A stretch of DNA of 64,000 bases from Baylisascaris procyonis (taxonomy: Eukaryota; Nematoda; Chromadorea; Rhabditida; Ascarididae), in assembly GCA_037389465.1 (NCBI GenBank), contig JAZARR010000146.1:4062001-4126000 (forward strand). The letters run 5' to 3'. The notes below the pieces were generated by a model that was not told where the DNA came from, did not search any database, and saw only the letters and a program-made list of their open reading frames with translations. Position numbers and translations under genes: made by a program. Below, piece after piece: positions 1 through 13,200 of this stretch (within the stretch, counting starts at the first letter, position 1; the number at the start of each line of letters is the position of its first letter).

Positions 1-1154
1 ACAATAATTAATACTTTTTTAATTTCATTCATATGAATGGTTGTAGTTAATATTTTTAAAGAAACAATCAAACTTTGTATAGAACATATTTCGCCTAAAC
101 AAAATACATTCGAATGATCATAGAAAAAAAAAAATTAATCAGCAAATTCTATGATATCCTAAACTATCCATAATTCTCGAAAAAAAAACCCGATGATGAG
201 AAAGAAAGAAATTATATTTGAAAGAGACACATATACAATGTAAAAAATACACATCAAATTTTACAGTCGATGTTTCTTTCACTCATTTAATGTTTAAAAA
301 AAAAATAATAATAATAATAATAAACAGACATTAAAATACATATAGACATAATACCGTCAGCCATTTATCGTTACAGCAATAGCCGATCTTCGTCAAATAC
401 GTGAGCAACAAGAAAACTCCCTAAAAAGGTTTCACTGAGTGAACAAAGAAGTATTTATATGACCACCTTTTGAACTAATATGAAATAAAATTCTATTAAG
501 GTAGTTTTGAGTTCATAGCACAAAGCAAATCTAACTCATCTAGCATATGTGTCTTTTTCTAGTTCTTTATTAATAAGGTGATTCATGTAACTGTAATATA
601 AGTTTTAAAAAAATTTTGTTTACGTTTTCCTGGATGAAAGAATGAATTGAATAGATTCAAAGAGATGACAGTCACGATAAACATCTTTCATACTTCATCT
701 TTTCGTAGTCAAAATCCCACAGTAAAAAAAAATCCATAAAAGATATTTTACTATAGTTCTTCAATGAATACTAGCCGTATAGTATAGTAAATCGTAATTC
801 TCTAGATTTTGGGCAGCAGCAAAAAACATTGCGAAAAAGTTTTAAAAAAATATTTTGAAACAATATCTGCTTTTTGCATACTTATAAAATCAGGTAAGCA
901 AACACGTGACGGTTTATATATCATTATCCACTACGAGCAAGTAACATATAACAAAAAAATAACATTGATCCATAATTTTTTTTAACACGGCTTTCCCACG
1001 TATTTCCAAATACAGCAATAATTTCACTCAACAATGAATTAGAAGTTTAAAGATTACTAAACAAAAAAGATTTAACTCTATATTATTTATGGGTCACTCT
1101 TTATATTAATGCAATCAAAATTTCATCAATTCAATGCTATGAATGGATTCCATT

Positions 1155-1276
<122 letters not shown>

Positions 1277-2592
1277 TTCTATAAAGATTTGTGCTCGACG
1301 AATCACAATCGTCGAATGCGCCATCTTCATCGATTATTTCTGCAATAAATATCTGTAATAGGTTGTCGATATTTAGTGCTAAATAAACACGTGAAATATT
1401 TTATTTGCGATAATTTTCACATCAAATTTACGAAAAAAATACACACAGCATAACAATAATATTTGTTTGAGGTCATTTCTAGTAATAAATAGGAAAAGAA
1501 ACAACTCTCTATCACTTCTATATTTCTTATCACTATTCACAACCATCTTAGCCGACCTGCATGAATGAAATCTCTATTAGTTAACTCCCTGATTTCTGAA
1601 CGATAATATTGAACTGGATATTCGTTTCGATTTACGCACATCCAACTTTCATAATAACTGCAAGAAATTACGATAATATTTAGGGATAATATATGCTGGT
1701 AAAATTTCATACAGATAAATTCATCCTGCGAATAGTGTGTGACAGTAATTTAATAGGTGATACACCTAAATTATATATTATTTCTATATACAATCCCTTC
1801 ATCCTTTCAAATAGTAACGCTAACGAGGCCAATATCCAAGTTACTATTATCATTCAATGACCAGACAGACAACTAATAGAGATTTCATCTACACAGATCG
1901 ATCAGATGGTTGTCAATAGTCAGTTACGAAGAAAAGGAAGAGAGAATCAGTTACGAACCACCAATCGGTCCGGATTCCCGCAAATATTTTGTTGCTAAGG
2001 TGTGAAGATATTTGCAGTTCGAATTAAGTGAAAGACGGATGATTACATCTCCCTCCCTCCCCTATATTCGACTCACTTCTGAACTCACTAAGGGCACATG
2101 TAACAATGGTATTCATGTAAAATATTCGGAATAGCACTTTCACATCTCATCACATAACGATTTAAAATTTTCGTAACTAAAAACTCGAATAGTAATCGAA
2201 TGGATATTTGCAAATGGCATCTAGATTTCCATAATCCTCAAATTGATGATGAGAATACATATGCGTGGAAAAAAAAATTTATTCAAGTTATTTTTTTTTT
2301 TTTTAGAAATTTCTACAAAATCAAAAATGAAACACTACAGAAATCGTTATGAAATTTATGAAAATATTCCTCTTTGCATCAACCAGTAAACGATTATAGA
2401 AATGTTTTGCAAAATATAACTACAATTATTGATGAGGGATAACTAATGAGAACGTTTTATGCGTTACTCTATTCATATGATCATTTCTAGGCTATTGTTA
2501 GCTCAAATTTTTTATGAATTTTTAGCAAAAAAGAGGGATAAAAGGGTACATCGTGAATTCTCACTAAGCAATCTTTATGAAAATATTTTGCG

Positions 2593-2593
2593 C

Positions 2594-2636
<43 letters not shown>
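2593..2636. repeat. (TA)n microsatellite, about 44 bp
   Basis: This TA run has one ACA interruption near its start and lies in the AT-rich region upstream of gene A. Confidence 0.96.
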
Positions 2637-2639
<3 letters not shown>

Positions 2640-5600
2640 TTTTAAAAATATTAAATCGTTCTGACTTAAAAATAATGCATCATAATTTCTAAAAAATTTG
2701 CAAAAGATGAAATGAAATGAAAAAACAGTTCCCAAAGATTTTCAAAACAACGTTTCAAAGAATGAATTCAGCCCGTAAAAATATCTGTGGGAGCAAGAAA
2801 TGGAATGTTCTTTTATTGCCAAATCTTAGGAGAGCGATTGAAAACAAAAGCTCCGTTTATGACGGAACGCAATTGAATGGTAACGATATGTGAACATTGG
2901 AAAATAACCAATAACGGCTTATATATGGTGTGCTTGAAGAATTTCTTTAAAAAGAGAAAATATGAATTGTATAAAATGAAAGCAATATATACGATTACAG
3001 AATTTTACAGGCGCCGTTAAAGACAGATTTGGAAAGACCGCAAAGCTATCCGTACTTGCAAAGCGCCTACCTTGACCCTTTAGTAATAACCAATAGATTT
3101 GAAATACATATAAATGATTGTCAGAGGAAGAAAATAAAAATAAAAATAAAAAAATGACACCGACGTTAGCTTCAGAGCTAAACTTAACGCCGTTTCCCGT
3201 CCTGACCGGAGCCGAAGTCAAACTCATGGTTACATGGAGTGGCTTAAGCTTAGTTTCAGTGATGGTCTAGCAATCGGACCCAGTTTAACTTAGTTTCATA
3301 CGGCCACAAATTCAATTCGGTCCTTTTTCAAAAAAATACCTCAACAAAGGTGTACTATTATAATAGAACATGTATACTGGATTCGAAGTGATAAACAACC
3401 TCATAGGTGAACGCAAATGCGCAATACGAACGCAACAGAATGGACAACGACGATAAGACCAAACTACACAACGCCCATCCATCGCATATCAGTTGGATTT
3501 TGGGCAGAATTTTTTCTTTTTTTTTTCAATAGGTGGGGAAGGGGGGGATTGTGATGACCTGACAACGTGCACTTACCTTGTACTAACTGAAAAAGTTTCG
3601 CAAAAAATAGGAAAAAAACTTAGTGATGGGAAAACATAAAGTGTGATATGGGATCAGTCACTCACGATTATGTATAATATCATTAATAAAACAAAATGAA
3701 TGCACAATTTCTTTCCTCGGGTTTCTATTGGTCAGAATTCCGGTTTATAAGACAGTCGTCCATTAGCAGTTCCTCATCACAGTAGAACAAGTTTTCTGAA
3801 TACACCGAATTTAAAGGAAACTGCTAAAGAAGGATCAATTTCGTTGGCTAGCTGCCTGGAAGAAGAAAAATAGACCTGGTTGACGATGTATATACAATTG
3901 ATGTAAACATTCACGGTTCCTTTGATGAAACATGGCAGTTTCCGCGGACATTTTACTAATCATAAACCAAAAGACGTCTATACCCCAGGCCAAAGAAAAG
4001 GTCAATTCCTCCCCTCGCTAAACCTCCGATTGAACATCCATAGAACATGACTGAACAAATTCTGCGAACAGAGCGTTGACGACTACCGTACATCAAACAG
4101 AGACAGACACCTCCATACACACCGCTGCTCGGTACTACTAATTTTTAAAGAACGCTCAATGGGAAACGTACCCGTTGGATAGGTGCCAGTTCGTCACTCA
4201 ACATCACTGAAATGATGGAAATGAAGCAAAACGAGAAACGAATTAAGAAATAGAACGGATGAAAGACACTTGTAATATCGATTTTTATGTAGTTGGAGTG
4301 GGCAATAGCCTCTTCGTGGGATAGACGCGTGACAAAAAGGTGGTGTGAGAGTATGTGTTTGGATGGAGGGTGCAGACGTACAGAGTAGACATCGGCGCGC
4401 GTGCGCAAGCGCTGCTGTGCTCGTTGTGTTGTTTGCAAACTGACGCACATCAGGGGTTAGGGGTGTTCTCAATAGCTAGCGTGTACGGTGAATTTTTCAG
4501 CATCTACCCACCGATCATTACTTTGCGATTTGAATATTTGCTCTGTTTTTGGTGGATTCGATAGGCGCCAGGTGCGCCACCATCCCCTCCAAAGCTCAAC
4601 GTGCCCACCGATCTTGTTGCCCACGCAGCTAAACCACCGAACCCATGTGTGTTCGTGCCCTAATCTATGGAGAGGCAAAATACGTCATCTCATCCTATAC
4701 TTCCACCAGGTTTCGCCAATTCAACATTCGCATCCACCTTCACAGGTTTTTTTTTGCATTTGTTTTTGCGCTAATATGTTTATTTTTTCATCAATAGATT
4801 GCATTGTCGGAATTTGCACTCATCAAATGCGAAGCATTCTTTAATATTATAATATCGCTTTGCAATAGTGTTATCACTGTTGTGCACAATTGCAATTAAT
4901 AGAATCTTGCAATGACCACTCAATTCGTCTTTGCTTGTGGGTATATTTGAGACGATTATGTGCGTTGCTTACAAAGGTCGCAATGTGGGTGGTGCGGCTT
5001 GAATGTGTCAATGAATCTTTATCGCAGTGATATGCAACATGACAATACGATCCTTATAAACAGCAGCATAGAATATCTAATTTTGATTCGTTTATGAAAT
5101 AGGACATTTTACGTACATGATGATCACTTATTTGAGAGATTTGAGGTGGAAATTTCAACAAGACACATATACATGTAGCAGTAATTTTTTTAAAAAAAAC
5201 TGTTTGCAGTAACTCATTTAAATGAGATGATGGAAAATCTTTTTTTTTTTTTTTTTTTTAATAACTTCAGCTCTTTTTTTTTTTTGCGAAATTACTGCTG
5301 TTTTGCTTTAGTTTAAAAAATATCGCCCATTTTATAGGCATGAGGTGATTCGCTATTCATGAAATTTTAAATTTTCTATGTTTATTAAGATTCCATCATA
5401 TCATATGAATTGTCGGTGAATTTCCTCTCTTTTTTTTTTTTTTATAAAAAAATCTTCGTGTTGTTTAATTTTTCGACATGAACAACCAAATGCGGTCCGG
5501 TTCTCACAACGTGTTGAAAGATCATCAAAGGTGCCGCGTAAATTTTTTTTTTAATTTTAGGTTTTTTTTTTTTAAATCTATAAAGTTGCATCCATTCGTT

Positions 5601-7045
5601 TTCTTTTTAAACGAAAAGCAGAGGGACTTATTCGGGAAGTATACCTCTTTTTGAATAGTTTCATTTTGTGTCTCGTCGGCCAAAAAAAAAAAAGCGGATA
5701 TTGCAATTTTCCGGAGAATTTTCTAAGCACTCTCAATTGCCTGAACATTCATTACAGGTGTAATACGCATTTATTAAACGTAAGTTTCATCCGTACCTTT
5801 TTTAAGATATACACCTATTGGTGCTTACGTGTGGCGCCTTTCATAATTGTTTCGCTGACACCATGAAATTATATGCCAGGAGCGCTCTAGCTATTATCAC
5901 ATCGTTCTTTTTTTTTTCGATAGAAAAGAATACAGATAAAAATGTGGATAAATTCGAGTTGGCTGAAGCGAGGAAACATGAGCATAACACATTTTATGCA
6001 AATGATAGAAAGTTTTCAAGCTCAAACGTTATATCGAATTTTTTGTGAGAATTTGATGGTGACAAAACGTAGACAATAAAATGGACTTGACCATGAAAAA
6101 AACCAAAGCTATATACATACAATCATGTGATCTGTTATCTTCTTGCAAGAATCGGTCATATATGTTACATACTTTGTTGTGAGGATAATAGGTAAGAGTG
6201 CAGCGCTTTCTATACCAATGAAAGTAAGTTGTGAAGGAAATTATAATAGTAATTGTGCTCTTTTTTCATTCCTGTTTCCACGTTCTATCAATTCGATTGT
6301 TGAAAAAAAATAGCTTATACGACTCTATAGCGTCGATGCGACCCACAATGCATTCGTACATCTCACATCACTGTGAAGGAAATTTTGCATGAAAATATGC
6401 AAATTTCAAAGTTAACAGGGCATGCATCACTTTTCTTTACTTTTTATTTATTTATTTATTGAAAACCCCAGTTGTTTATTAAAAACTATCTTACTCTTCT
6501 TTTACGGAAATAAAATTTTTTCTATTTCTCGAAAGATTCCGGAGTAAATGAACACAAAATTAGTTGCAAGGTTGTTCTAAAGTAAATCAAACCGGAAAAT
6601 GCCTAATTCATTGTGGTTAGCGAGTTTCTTTCTTTAACTATTGTTTAGAAAGCGTACTGTCAGGAAGCTTACGAATAATGTGTTCGAGCATGTTTTCTTC
6701 TTTCAAATTTGGTATTTGGTGGGGTGTTATCTTGAAATGATAATAGGTGTTAAGTAAAATAGATTCAGTTTTCAGCTACAGATAATTCACATATAGGATT
6801 TTATAATTGTATTCTTTTTCCGTTAACAGCCTTTATCGATTTAAATCCCATTCTCCACAATATATTTGCACTACTTCCCGTGTTCTAATATACGGGCGCA
6901 TAACGATTGGCGTCACTTCCTGTATGCAGTGTAGCTGGAAGAAGTGGAGATAGGTGACTCTTGAAATACCCGAAGTGTTCACGTTGTGCACAATCTTTGG
7001 AAGAGAAGTGATCTGCAGCTAGTATTGATCAAACGGCAATTTCAG

Positions 7046-7251
7046 GCATAACGTCACCGGCTGGCAATGTGTCGAATCCGCTACTTATGTCCACTCTGCA
7101 CCATCTGCAGGGACTATCGGCAGCCGGAAGTGCTGCATTGCTGCCAGGCACATCACAGCTCACGCTAGGAGGACAGTTTGCCTCCGAGTTTAATAACATC
7201 GCCACCATGGGATGGCCAACTCAGAATGCGAGCGCCGCTTGGTTTGAGCAG
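7046..7251 (+). CDS. Gene A exon, first recognisable
   Basis: It follows an AATTTCAG acceptor, enters with two bases of a split codon and ends in phase 0 before GTTAAC. It encodes an Ala/Ser/Leu/Gln-rich segment with a LHHLQGL stretch and a Trp-rich end (GWPTQ, AAWFEQ). An in-frame ATG lies at 7087, but the frame is open up to the acceptor, so this looks like an internal exon. The upstream exon is not identified. Confidence 0.65.
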
Positions 7252-10200
7252 GTTAACTGACTCACTTCTTACAAGTTAATCGTTGTTTTAGTAATTGAAG
7301 AACAGATTTGTCATGGAACGCATCGCAGTTCATTGAGATGGAACATAGGATTAAATAAAAACGCCATCAGAGTGTTTCTTCGGCAACATTAGTTCATCGG
7401 TAAGAGTGGGCCATCTAAATAACTTGTTTTTTAAGGCGAAAGTCGCAGCAATGCTTCCGATGTATGGCGTACTATCAGCAAGTGGCGTGAAATCAAGGTA
7501 CCGTTTTAGTCGATGTTTTTTTTGTAATTGCTTTGCCATGGTACTAAGCATCCGAGCAGAGAAAGCTTTTCCCAGCATCGTTGGGTACAACCGATGGTTA
7601 TGGATACTTTAAGGTCACATGGCTTATGAAGTTTTCACATAAATGGGTTGTCGGCTTTTGTGATTAAATGAATTGGTACGTCTCGATGTGATTTCTTGTT
7701 CTGTTCAGTAATTCGCAAAGAAACTTTTAAAGATTTGATGAGTTTTGCGAGGAAAGTATAGTAAAACTGTGTTTAATAATAAGAGAATAATTCATTCATT
7801 AAAGATGTTTTCTTTTCGAATTTTGAATTCCCGAATTGAAATTGCGAAATTATACTATTAAGGGTGTTCATGACATTCCAGCGCCCATTAACTACTCCTC
7901 TCGTTCGATCGCTTGGCAAATGAGGGCATACTAATATACATACTAAAAGCCTTATTGGAACAATCTAAGCAGTATTATTGCGTGATGAATCTATGTAGTA
8001 GTTTAGTGGTCGTCATGATGCCCTGAGGGAATGAGTTTAATAAGGTGGTGTTTATATTCAGTGAGGTGCCAACAGTGGATGCGAACGCGTTAACTCCACC
8101 AATGCGTTCAACATCGTCACAGAGTGCTACCGCTACAGTTCTTTCTGCAACGAGCACTTCATCGACGTCAGGTTCTGGTTAGTTTTTATTTGACTTTTGT
8201 CGTTTGGAACATCTGATCGGATTATGTCACCGATGATATCCTGCTGATTGGGGTAACGCATCATCAAAACATGAGATATTCTAGTGGCATATGTGATCGC
8301 TATAACAATACGTTGCTCATATCAAGACGTAATATGTGTAATAAAGGTTGTCACATTGTTGAATGCGTCACCGGTAGGTCTTCATGCTGAGGTGTTCAGT
8401 GATACAGGATCGGGCCCGATGGTTCCACAATTTCAGTTCCCTCGCATTTGCAGCGTTGTTTTTGCAGTGAAGTACACTTTGCAGTAGAAGCTTCCTAAGA
8501 GTGAAGTAGGCGAAAATGCTTTATCGTTGATAAATTGAAGCACTGCCGCATTGTTAGTTGTATACGTTCAGTAATTACAAGTTTTTGAACGACCACATAT
8601 GCTTTCTTCGTATCTAAGAAGACGACTAATAGTGGGTAGATTATAAGGAGAACAATAATTCATGATTTTATAAATGGTATTCTTGGTGTGCGACTACCGG
8701 CATCTTTTGAAGGCGTGGCCCATATTCGGCCCTTTTGGTTGAAAGACTGAATGAAAATTATCTGTAGAAGTGATTTGCGGGCTGTATATCACATATGACT
8801 AGTTCAACTGAATGATTTCATCACTGTTCAGATATTTGCCTTGCTTTGAGAGATGATTTCGGGATTTGATGTTCTTTATTTCTTTCTCATGCTTCAAATT
8901 ATTTTTCAATAGCAGTTGTTATGAATAGATCGTATTTAGTAAATATTTGCACATGGTTATTATTTCTCTTGTATAACGATGTAAATATTTTTATTGATGT
9001 TGAGTTCGCCGTGAAATATTTTATTTCCCTGGGGTTAATTATAGCGGATTAGTTGTATCGGAGTTATCCCATTAAATAAATCTTTTGTTATAGGCTCATT
9101 GATTCGTGATTAACACTGCCAGCTGACATTTTGCATATTTACTAAAAATTGTGATATTTCATTGTTGCATTGGAGGCTAAAACTTTTTTGTTTCAGGTAT
9201 TTTTCCGTTGAATCCAGGAGGTTTCATGAGCAATGCGCAGGATTCTAGCCCGCAGCCGACAACACCGCAACGCGTTCGTCACACAACGAAATCGGTGCAT
9301 TCGTCACCCGCTGATGCTGTATTGAATGCGGAAGCACGTCCAAGCTCCATCCAGAGTCACTGCTCAGCGGAGATGGGACCCGGCTCTGTGTCGGCAGTTT
9401 CTTCACATGGTCCGAGCTCGGTTTCGGTTCCTTCGAACGTTGGATCTGTCGAAGCAGTTACTATGCAGCAGCCTGGCTCGGTGTCGGGTACCTCGGCTGT
9501 CCCATCCCTGGAGATTGGAGCAGTGCGGCCAAGCTCAGTACAGAGTGGTTGTTCGATGTATCATGCCGTAGATATACAGCATTCGAGTTCCCATCCGGCG
9601 TCTGTGGAGGTTCACTTTTTTCTTGTTCAGCACCTTCACCGTCTGTATAACATTTTCAAAACGTCTTACTTCTTGCTTGTGTTCGCTCTACTATGTTTTA
9701 GCAGTTCATTTTGTTTGATACTGCTGTGATCGGAAATGCCAGTTACGTAACGAGAGCCGTTTTGACTGAATCCTTTTCAAACTTTTACTAAGTTTCTTCC
9801 CCCTCTACTTCAAGAATCGCTTAGCAAGTGTGCAAGGACTCGCCCTAAAGTCTCTTGAATGTTATTTTCAACCATCGAAGAACGTTCCTTGAATGAATTT
9901 GTAAAAAATGTGCCTCGGCAGTATTTATTCCCTCTCCGACATATTATATAAAACAATTTGTAAGTGAATGGGGCAGAGACTTGGATAAGATGGTTTCCGT
10001 ACTCCTTTGCATACTTTTTTGCGCTTATTTCAAGATGCTTTTGCTTTTTCTGATCTTATGAATAAAACAAAAAGATGGCAAGTTGTTTAGGAATGCACTT
10101 CGGTGCCAACTCCAGGATCTCAGCCGAACAGTGTGCAGCAGGTCGCCTATGATCTCACTACGAGCAGTCAACAGCTATCGATGCGTGCACCTTCGTTACC

Positions 10201-13200
10201 CAATGGGCATACCGAAGCGGTGAACACATCAAGCGCAGGCGATCTCATTCAGGATTTCGCAATCGCTCGCGATCAACAAACTCCAGTAATCATCGCTCAA
10301 ATCATTTCATGCTATTGTTTTACACCTTTTTAGCGAGGCCGTGCGTCCTTATTCCTCACTTGTCACTTCTGCTTTTTATTCACTGAATAAAGTTAGCAGA
10401 CGTGCTACTGTTTCTGATGTTTGGTCAAAGTAATGTTTAACATCGATCACAAATAATCGCATCACTGTTTGCGATCGATAACTAACCCGAATAACTGACA
10501 AAGTTTTTGAATTCCTGAGAAAAGATGCTACTTTTGTCCTTGGAAGAAAATAATAAAATTTCTGACCATTTCAATCTGGGCAGAAATGGGCTGCCCGAGT
10601 GCTATCTAAAACACCGAGCACGAATTTCTCCACTTTGTTTCCATCTTTTATGTTTCGACATTCACGTTTTTATGCTCTTCCACAGTACCACCGTTTCTAA
10701 AATTTCAAGAAGCGAGCATAAATTTCTTCATTATGTTTCTCTGTTTATAAATGAGGTTCTCCGCAATCCACTCTTTTTTCGAGAAAGTTTTCAATTTTAA
10801 CGTTTTTTTGAGAGATATGCTGCAAGTTTTTCACATTCTCAGAACTTTTTTAAACGGAAAAAAGTGCAGCAAAGAAATTACGAAGAGAAATTACAGCAGT
10901 GACCAATCAGAATTTTGGATGGACGATCTCTTCGCCATTTCACTCTCCCCCACTCCGTTCGCCACTCTACCCGTTTCTACCTCCAACAGTGCTTCTGTAG
11001 AAGGTTGGCTGTTGAGGATGACTGGCCACTAGTAAGTCATAGGATGGCTAACTCTTGAATCCTACTGAATCGTGGAATGGCTGACTTCTATTGAATCCAT
11101 CAACAAAGTATATTGTGAGTTGCTTTAGGGATCGTCGCATGAAAATGCGCTAGATGCGGGTAATCTGGAGGATTTGCCATGGTCGAGTATCGATCTAGGC
11201 GACATCGATTTATTCGGAGGTGCGTCGGCGGCGGATAAGGATGTGATGCATTCGGTGCTGGATATGGATGCATCGGTTATGCATCGCATTCTCAGCAATG
11301 ATCCACCAACATCACTCGGTACCACCACAGAAACTGTGAAAACGCAAAGAACACCACCTTCGTGCACGTAAGATGATTTCAATTTTTACGGCTAATTTAT
11401 CTAATTTGTACGTTATTTGTTGCCATTATCGTTTGCACGCAATGAATTTTTTTTCATCCTTCTTTTAGGCTTTTTATGAATTGGTCACTTATTGCGATGT
11501 ATAAATTCGCAGCAAACATCAGCTTGTATAGATGTCAGGAATGAAGAAATATGAGAAGGAACTCAGTAAGCGTTTCATGTTTTCTTCACTTTCGACCAGA
11601 GAGAGCTTGGTGTACTTATTTCATCCCCAAGTGAAGGTTCTAGGAGACTAGATAGGAAGTTTAAGTTTAAGGACCCACCTTTTGTGGATTTATTGGTGGA
11701 TCTTGGAATTCAGGTTCGTGGATTCGGGGAGGGAAGGGGAGACGAACTTATAAAGTTCACGACCTTAATAAGTGGATTTTTTCTGAGAGGAGGTGACAAA
11801 CATGAAATTACAATGTGATTCGTTTTAGCGTGACTCCGGTTGCCGCTCAAATAGTAACTCCGAAAATACGCGAAAAGATAAAAATGCGACGAGAAAAAGA
11901 ATTGGCGGATGCGGACAAAGAGCTCGACCGGCTGCTTTCGTTGGTCGCCAAGAAAGATGCAAAAGCAGCACCGAAGCCGAAAATTCCTCCCTCTCTTCCT
12001 CTGTTCGATCCCCTCTTATTTGCCAAACCAGAGAATTTGGACGACAAGAAAATCAGTCTTAGTCCGGTGCAGGTGGGATCTTAACCCTTTTAATGTTGCA
12101 GTTATTGTTCCATTTATAATATGATTGCTGAGAATTGATCGGTCTTTTAGTTGAACTTAGGGACTTTCGATTGCCGTTGTTCTTGCTTCATGATGTCATA
12201 AGGTTTGTAAGTGTACAAATTTTAACGCATTATTGATGAAAACTTAAGTAGAACAGCAAGAGAAAATATTTGCCTTCGAATCGGATACGAGCCAATGCTT
12301 TCAGATCGAACCACCCTAACGATCTCTTCATCACACCATATGATGTAGATATTTCTGCGATTCCGAATTGGTTGGAAAATAAAATCATGCCACATAGGAT
12401 ACAATCTATGCGTTACGGCGATATTTCACTTCATGCTATAAAAATATACGTATGCAATGAAATACGCTTGCAGTGCTACGTGCACTAATTTTTCCTGCTT
12501 TTGTTCATATCATTTTCATAGTGTTTCGGTGTAGGTCAAATATGGTGCTGTTTTCGAGTTCATTCGAGATCAGAACTAGAACCAAATTCAGAACGTGTCC
12601 TTTATCGAAATAGGTTTAGGCCTGGCTGCGAATCAGAGTGGCCGTTCATCGAGCAGGATCACGTTTAACTCGCCTCCATATGGCATAGGCTAAACCTAGC
12701 TTTGATTTCGGTACCAGCAATGACTGGGCCTGGGTTTGCTTTGGCTGCAAACATATATTTATGTCGTATCACTTCACTTTCCTATGTTTGACTTAGCTGA
12801 TGCAGAGGCAATGGAAACCTTGGTTGTTGAAAATTCGGAGGTCGCCTTCTATTTGTCGTTTTTCGTGCTTTCTCGATAGTTCGTGTTTGCCGTGGTATCG
12901 ACAGTTATTCGTATACTGGGAAACGATTTTTGTGAGAGGAGTTCGACAGAGCTCAGTGAACAGCATTAAGTCCTTTGGCAGCTTTCAAAGTGTGAAAGAA
13001 TTGTTTATGAGGAGCGAAGGTTTTTTTTCGTGATTTATTAATCAGTGGGCATTTGCACCGAATGAGGGAAGTTTAAGGGGATGGAGGGGTGAGGGGAGGA
13101 GGTGATGAGTCTTATATTTATAAAGTTTTAGCGCAGGAGGGTTCACGTTTTTTCTAATTTTTGAGGTAGTGGTCTTCGATCCAAGAGTTCTGTTCCAACC

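Noticed and set aside
8346..8372. 27-nt segment between AAAG and GTAGGT that would be a phase-neutral microexon of gene A
   Set aside because: It is too short to separate from chance, and the acceptor lacks a pyrimidine tract.
12806..12845. Exon-like segment (EAMETLVVENSE) in a gene A intron with AG and GT borders
   Set aside because: None of its readings connects the phase 0 exit at 12072 to the phase 0 entry at 13371.
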